A DNA stretch of 64,000 nt from Trichoplax adhaerens (lineage: Eukaryota; Placozoa; Uniplacotomia; Trichoplacea; Trichoplacidae), in the NCBI RefSeq assembly GCF_000150275.1, contig NW_002060946.1:2995454-3059453 (forward strand), written 5' to 3'. Position numbers and translations under genes: made by a program. The notes under the pieces are model-generated. The model saw nothing but the letters and a program-made list of their open reading frames with translations. It was not told the origin of the DNA and made no database searches. Within the stretch, counting starts at the first letter, position 1. Every line of letters starts with the position of its first letter. Positions 58,901-64,000 of this stretch are shown here, in pieces.

Positions 58901-61054
58901 CAAGTAAATTTACCATGCTATTGCTATCTTATGTAGATAGATGCAAGATAGTAAAATTAATTTTGATGCATATTTGAACGTAATCATGAAATATGTTTAG
59001 TATTCAGTAGTACTCAAAGTCTCACATCATATCAACTTGGTAATAATTCCGTCAATGCGTATGTTAATATAATATATGAATTTTGTGATTGTACAGGAAG
59101 GGAGATCTTGGCAAAGCGATATTTTTTGTAGCGCGCGGTTCGGTTGAAGGTATAATATTACTATATCGTTACTTTTCAATCCCATTAGTGAAATAATCCA
59201 CGATGATATTTTTCAGTCATTTCGGACGATGGCGAAGTCATTTACGCAGAATTAGCGGAGGGTTCCTTTTTCGGAGAGATTGGTATAGACCGGTGTTTAT
59301 ATCGATAGTTATTATCAAGCATAAATTGTGTCAAATATCAAACTTACGTATACCTTATATTATTAGTATAACTCAAACTATTATTCGGCCTGTGTATTTA
59401 AGCTAATTTTCTCTATGTATATTACTTTGACACCTTTACTTTTAGCAATTATGTTCGATATGCCGCGTACCTGTTCTGTTCGAGCTAGCACGAAGTTAGT
59501 GAAGTATCTTAAAACAAAGATCGCTTTTAATGTTAAATAATACATTTATCTCAAATATACGGTATGAGAAGAAATACTAATTTCATATCAATAATTATTA
59601 TTGTTTTGCAAAGCTGCATAATACTAGCTATAACCAGAGATAAATTTCGATCGCTATTGGAAGAAGATCCAAAGCTGAAAGATGTGTAAGTAATATCTGT
59701 CTGTTTATGCTGCAGTGTGTCGTATCTGTCCACTTAGTTTATAGACATGAATTAATAATAACAACTTTCGGGATGTTGTATCTCTAAATTATAGCGTAAT
59801 GACTGAAGCAAGATCAAGATTACTTAAATTTAAAAGTCACCTAACTAAAGAGTCAGAGAATTTTGGTGGAGAGTTTGAAATTCCCTCAATCGCTGAAAGT
59901 TTAAAAAATGTAAATTTAATGTTTATTTTCGAACTTATGATGATGTATTTCATGCTGAACATTTTATACCCTTGTAGATACCTTTATTCGAAAACTGCGA
60001 CCAAAAATTCCTGTATCAATTAGCTTTGCACATTAAACCAAGACTTGTCCAGGTAGATATGAAACACTATTTATGCAGCTGTTTTGACGTATCATTGTTA
60101 CCTATAAAGCACTTTATATGCTGATAGTCTTGTTAAACATATTCCGAATAATAGGCCGGAGAAATTATAATAAGTAAAGGTGAAATCGGTCGAGAGATGT
60201 TTTTTCTAGTGAGAGGAATGGTAAAGGTAAGGCAATGTGGTCGATTACAGACTTTCTCAGGCATTACAACATAACGTTGTAAGGGCTAACCGTTAACTTT
60301 TTATCAAGATTTTAGATTCTGAAACTGTTGCATTAGATGTTCAGGTCAGGCAATACTTCAAAATTATAATTTAATTAAATACAATTAATTGATGTTTCAT
60401 TGCTGAAGTGCTCGTGTAAATGTGTATGCATATTGTTATGTACTACTTTTTAGGCATCCGATAATAGTAATGTAGATAAAATATTGGAGGTGAGATTAGC
60501 ATCTACGAACTTTATTTTGTTAGGTTATTGTGCTACGATACTGCATTATTGCTCTTATAATTTTAAAATAAATTTCTACGCTTTTTCATTCTTAGATAGC
60601 GTCTTAGAATCAGTTGTACTATTGTACTACTAGATGCTTATACTCATAAATTTTCTTATTAATCTATGCTGTTGTATGATACGTTACATTGTAGGCTGGT
60701 GCCTTCTTTGGAGAAGTAGCATTGCTCTATAAAGTTCCGCGTACGTCATCAGTACAAGGTAGAAAAGACCTTTCTGTTAAACTGCAAATAGCGTTAACTG
60801 TTACCTGTTACAGTACTCAATAGCATTATTTTCTTTTATTATATATAGCTCTTACTTCGTGCGATCTATTAAGTGTATCGAAAGAATTATTTGATACCGT
60901 CCTGATAGAACATCCAGAACTAGGAGAACAAATCCAGCAAGCTGTATGCTTGTAGATAATTTTATTGAAGATCGTGTTTTATTTTTATGCTTATATCTTA
61001 CATGCGTAATACTATCGTACTTAGGGTCAACTACGATATGAAACAAGGCATTAA
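49965..61054 (+). CDS. PKA regulatory-subunit-like protein: RIIa docking domain plus two cyclic-nucleotide-binding domains
   Basis: Exons: 49965-50033, 52523-52603, 53774-53858, 57721-58036, 58396-58479, 58578-58650, 58833-58903, 59097-59149, 59217-59282, 59446-59494, 59614-59685, 59795-59909, 59978-60052, 60155-60226, 60309-60344, 60454-60489, 60695-60758, 60849-60943, 61025-61054; about 513 residues, longer than typical PKA R subunits (about 380-400). Residues 11-50 (EYLDKYKIRSILQ...DRPSNPISYFQKCLQ) resemble the RIIa dimerisation/docking fold. A long basic linker contains R-R-R-S156 and P-R-R-L-S189, both PKA consensus or inhibitor-like sites. CNB-A has the cassette FFGEIAIMFDMPRTCSV (E298, R307, T308); CNB-B has FFGEVALLYKVPRTSSV (E458, R467, T468). 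Both keep the Glu and Arg that bind the cyclic phosphate ring, but have Thr where PKA R subunits have Ala, as in cGMP-dependent kinase. If the last splice is skipped, the protein ends at 60955 (about 507 residues). Partner, ligand and name are unproven. Confidence 0.85.
50034..52522 (+). other. First intron of the cyclic-nucleotide-binding gene (2.5 kb)
   Basis: Splits the RIIa-like domain between SILQ and TLFRQ, a position also split by introns in many RIIa-domain genes. AT-rich, with short unrecognised open frames (50254-50442, 52266-52448) and CTGTAC words near 51474. No nested gene seen. Confidence 0.6.
52604..53773 (+). other. Second intron of the cyclic-nucleotide-binding gene (1.2 kb)
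   Basis: Very AT-rich, with several AATTAATTAATT-like stretches near 53150-53215. No coding potential recognised. Confidence 0.6.
53859..57720 (+). other. Third intron of the cyclic-nucleotide-binding gene (3.9 kb, longest in the window)
   Basis: Almost no open frame above 60 codons on either strand and no recognised exon, RNA gene or element. It separates the docking domain from the inhibitor-like linker, so alternative promoters or first exons inside it are conceivable, but I see no sequence support. The last bases (TATTTTAACTTATTTTTAAG) make a clear acceptor. Confidence 0.55.
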
Positions 61055-62994
61055 AATGGGTTTTCGAGCCAATAGAGATTCCGATAACTTCTATTCAAGT
61101 GTTGAATGTAATGTATATTTGATGCAATTTAAGTCGTAAAGCATTTCGTTTGTGAATGGTATCCAGTGGAAAGAAAGTGTACAAGCTGATTCGTAGAAAT
61201 TTGAGAGCCGATGCACTCCTGCGAATTTCATTTTTAATTTGAAAGGTTAAATTCAATTTTCATGGTGAAAGTCGTAGCCGATGAAAAATCCTTTCCTGCT
61301 AAATATTGTCTCCTCGATGAAGTCATAGCAACGACTACCGCTTCTACTTTAATATCAAGGATGTTCAAATCAATCGTAATTCTTTGCCATAAACTAAATG
61401 TTTTTATAAATCCGTGATTAATAATGCAAAAGTAATGTATAAGATATTTTAATTTTTTGTAGTATCTGAAATTGCATACTTATATTTTTAGTTTAATTAT
61501 TGTAGTAATAATAATTAATTAATCTGTTACGTGCATCGCTATGTTGTCTATATTGTGCTTCTATAAAACTATCATTAACATTTTCATCTATCGATAGAAT
61601 TCTAGAAGATGGTAATTTTTTCGGTTTATTATAAATATCGTAGTTAAAGTTCTTTTCTTCGCATTATAATGTGCCACGATGAATAGAAAATTTTTCGGTA
61701 TTAATATGATAATCATACAAGAAAGAGGTGCATCTGATGAGCAACAATTTATACGTCGAAAATGCGTGCGATATCCATTTTTTTTCACTTAATTTGTCAG
61801 GAAAGGTGTTAATATCGACATGTACGCGTATTTTGTCATTAATTACAGTAGTATATTTTAACCACCTCAATTTCAAAGAGATACAAATTGTCTTATTCCA
61901 AGATTGAAAAATTTTTTAAATTAACCTAAGCCAGTATTAATCTTAAATAAGTATATACTATATTCTATAGTATTACCATGATCATTAGATCAGTCTTGTT
62001 CGAGGGTTTGTGTTTGTAGACATATTCAAACGGAAGTGTTTCTCGACATTTTATTTCCAAATACCGAAGATAATTATCATCTGGTTAAGAATATCTAAAG
62101 TTAACAGTTTAAGTTGTTGAGTAGTTCTGTTAACGATTTTGCTAGTGCTGATCATAATGTAGTAATATTCACTTTTAATGACTTTTACAGTAGTACTGGA
62201 CTTTAGATACCTGATTTTCAATTATAACTATTTGTTATATCTGTCGTATGATTTTATAAGGTAATACTGCTGTGATTTTTAGTTCAAAGTAGATTGGAAT
62301 GAATGAAATGTTCTATAATTCTACATGCTACGTGTTGTAATCAAACCATGAATATCATATCCAATGGACATTGGCAATAATCACCTAGTTCTATAAAATG
62401 TCAAACGGCCTTGCTTGTTAAATAAAGCCCGCATATTCAAATCTGGAGATTTTGCCATTGATGTTGCTGCACACGAGAATACTTTTTATTTTAATGATAG
62501 ATTTGAGTTAATATACAGTATCTAATTACGGAATTACGAATTAGCTATCGTTTTCACTGATCTGAGAGACCGCTTGCACCTGTATGGCATAGTGTTGATA
62601 AATACTCGCATAGAGCGATTATTAGAATAGTTATGACAATCTTATCATCTCAGTTGCAAATAGTGCACCGTACACAGACATTGTTATAAGCTGAGAAAAT
62701 GTTATAAGGATATAACGAAAATATATAATACTGTACATGATTCCAAAAGTTTTACTGATTCTAGTAAGTGTATTACCGTAACGGCAATATATTTACTGTA
62801 CATATCTAGATGTGTACGAAAGGCGCAATAATGTATTCCAATTCTGCAATTTACTTAACGATATGATAAGAAAAGCGTTATATAACAATCGAAGTCATTA
62901 TGGCTGAGAAATAATAATCTGCTTTAAAAATTCAATTTTTCTATGATAAAGTACATCAAGTTTACGATTTCCAAGTATACGAACTTGCTCGGTA
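61055..62994. other. Convergent intergenic region, cyclic-nucleotide-binding gene / MRPL46
   Basis: About 1.9 kb of AT-rich sequence with both 3' UTRs. Minus-strand open frames at 61588-61788 and 61664-61876 overlap each other and are unrecognised. Nothing else seen. Confidence 0.6.
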
Positions 62995-63882
62995 TTAATC
63001 AATTAATTCCGTGTCGTTTTCTCTCCTAGGTAGATACAAAAATTTAGATAGAAATCGGTAGTATTCAGGCGTAACGTAATCCTGCATCTCTTGACCAGTA
63101 ACCCATGCATAATCTTCAAGTTCTTCGGTATTTAGTACAATTTGTCCTTCGTTATAAAAAGTCTTATAAAAGAATACCTGGATAAGAAAAAAGAATAAAA
63201 TGGCATGAAAATTTTATGCAGTATACTTGTATTGGATAATTTTCCTATTCCAGTTAGAGGAGATGTATTTAAGATAGGAGTTTACTGTAGGTAGGAAATA
63301 TCGCCTACTTTATCATATTAGTTCTAAGTTGGAAGATACTTCATATAGTTCATAAACTATGAAGCAAAAATGAACATTTCTAACCTTAGCACCAACGTGA
63401 TCGCTTTGATAGTCTTTATGAAATTTATAAGTGTAGAGTGCAGACGGTGCGTTACTCAGAAATTTTACTGTTAACTGTTCGCCACATTCTTCTTTTAATT
63501 CACGTTCCGCAGTCTAATAACATTGTCATTTTGCAATAGTTCGTTATTCTATACGCATAATACTGTAGCCGTAAGACTAGAGTCTAAAATATGCTCTATA
63601 TAGACTTTAGTAGCAAATAGAAAACAACGCTATAAGTAACATTTATCGATGAAATCCTTTAACCTGTCGTAGTGACTCCTCTCCTTCATGTTGCCCTTGC
63701 GGCATTTGCCATGCATGTTGATGGCGTGATTTCTTAACTAATAAATAAAGACTCTCGGCTAATTTACGATCTAGGCTTTTCCTATCATCCTCTTCATCAG
63801 CCTGAGTTGTCCGACTAGCAGCTTGAAACGATTTCGCTTCTTCTTCTAACTCTTGTAACTCTGATTCAATTTCTTCTCTAGC
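62995..63882 (-). CDS. MRPL46: Mitochondrial large-subunit ribosomal protein MRPL46 (mL46), 3' exons, partial
   Basis: Exons in coding order: 63882-63664, 63513-63385, 63177-62995, all phase 0; 177 codons including the stop. The N-terminal part is off-window. The family is a Nudix-fold component of the mitochondrial large ribosomal subunit. Segments: LDRKLAESLYLLVKKS and AWQMPQG (human LNRKLDRNLVLLVRE and WILPQ), TAERELKEECG (human GTAERTLATLS), APSALYTYKF (human APCGHYTFKF), GAKVFFYKTF (human GAKVFFFKAL) and DYAWVTGQEMQDYVTPEYY (human HHVWVTKDELGDYLKPKYL). An almost complete Nudix signature G-x5-E-x7-REL-x-EE-x-G is present, whereas the human protein has lost it. An acidic coiled segment (ESELQELEEEAK) precedes the domain. 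The stop TAA is at 62997-62995. Confidence 0.9.
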
Positions 63883-64000
63883 CTAATGAATACATCAAGG
63901 TGGATCAGCAAACTACAAAGACAGTTGTAAGATTATTCCCTATCTGATTGAGCTAGTTATCAATATGCATCGTGGTCGTAAAATAATGATTGTAGAATGT
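63883..64000. other. Probable MRPL46 intron at window edge
   Basis: Follows a clear acceptor (minus-strand ...CATTAG before the exon starting AREEIES). No further exon can be recognised before the window ends. Confidence 0.5.

Overview
This is a eukaryotic, almost certainly animal, genomic window. It is AT-rich and holds intron-dense genes with mostly short GT-AG introns (about 50-500 bp) and conserved metazoan protein families on both strands. The compact layout, the gene repertoire and intron positions that leave vertebrate-like domain boundaries suggest an early-branching animal. A placozoan of the Trichoplax/Hoilungia type is my best guess, but this is inference and cannot be proved from one window. 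All gene models below were assembled by hand from splice sites, reading-frame phase and family resemblance.

Layout, left to right: (1) first exon of a SMIM4/UQCC5-like mitochondrial microprotein (minus, 590-716, rest off-window); (2) a 5-unit minisatellite in the space shared with the divergent KDM5 gene; (3) a complete 32-exon KDM5/JARID1 histone H3K4 demethylase (plus, 1862-12749); (4) phosducin-like PDCL/PhLP1 (plus, 15225-17925); (5) F-actin capping protein alpha, CAPZA (minus, 19504-22753); (6) a tandem array of four ARH3-type ADP-ribosylglycohydrolase genes (plus, 24378-37168), of which copy 2 looks fully canonical, copy 1 has a start-region frame problem, copy 3 carries a catalytic Asp-to-Asn change, and copy 4 is a pseudogene; (7) splicing factor ISY1 (minus, 38951-41157) head-to-head with (8) the centriolar satellite protein PIBF1/CEP90 (plus, 42218-46145); (9) a long gene for an unusual PKA-regulatory-subunit-like protein with an RIIa docking domain, PKA-type phosphosites and two cyclic-nucleotide domains of cGMP-like signature (plus, 49965-61054); (10) the 3' part of mitochondrial ribosomal protein MRPL46 (minus, 62995-63882), which still has an almost complete Nudix box.

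Most genes are unrelated housekeeping functions (chromatin, G-protein chaperoning, actin, splicing, cilia, mitochondria). The one locally evolving system is the ARH3 array. A palindromic CRE (TGACGTCA) lies upstream of every copy, and the copies show different degrees of catalytic and splice-site decay. Three coding breaks deserve transcript evidence: a frame switch before PHD3 in KDM5, a 13-nt GT...AG interruption in CAPZA, and a frameshift behind the ATG of ARH3 copy 1. Intergenic space carries (GTACT)n palindromic microsatellites and short tandem repeats. I found no convincing tRNA, rRNA, CRISPR or intact transposon.
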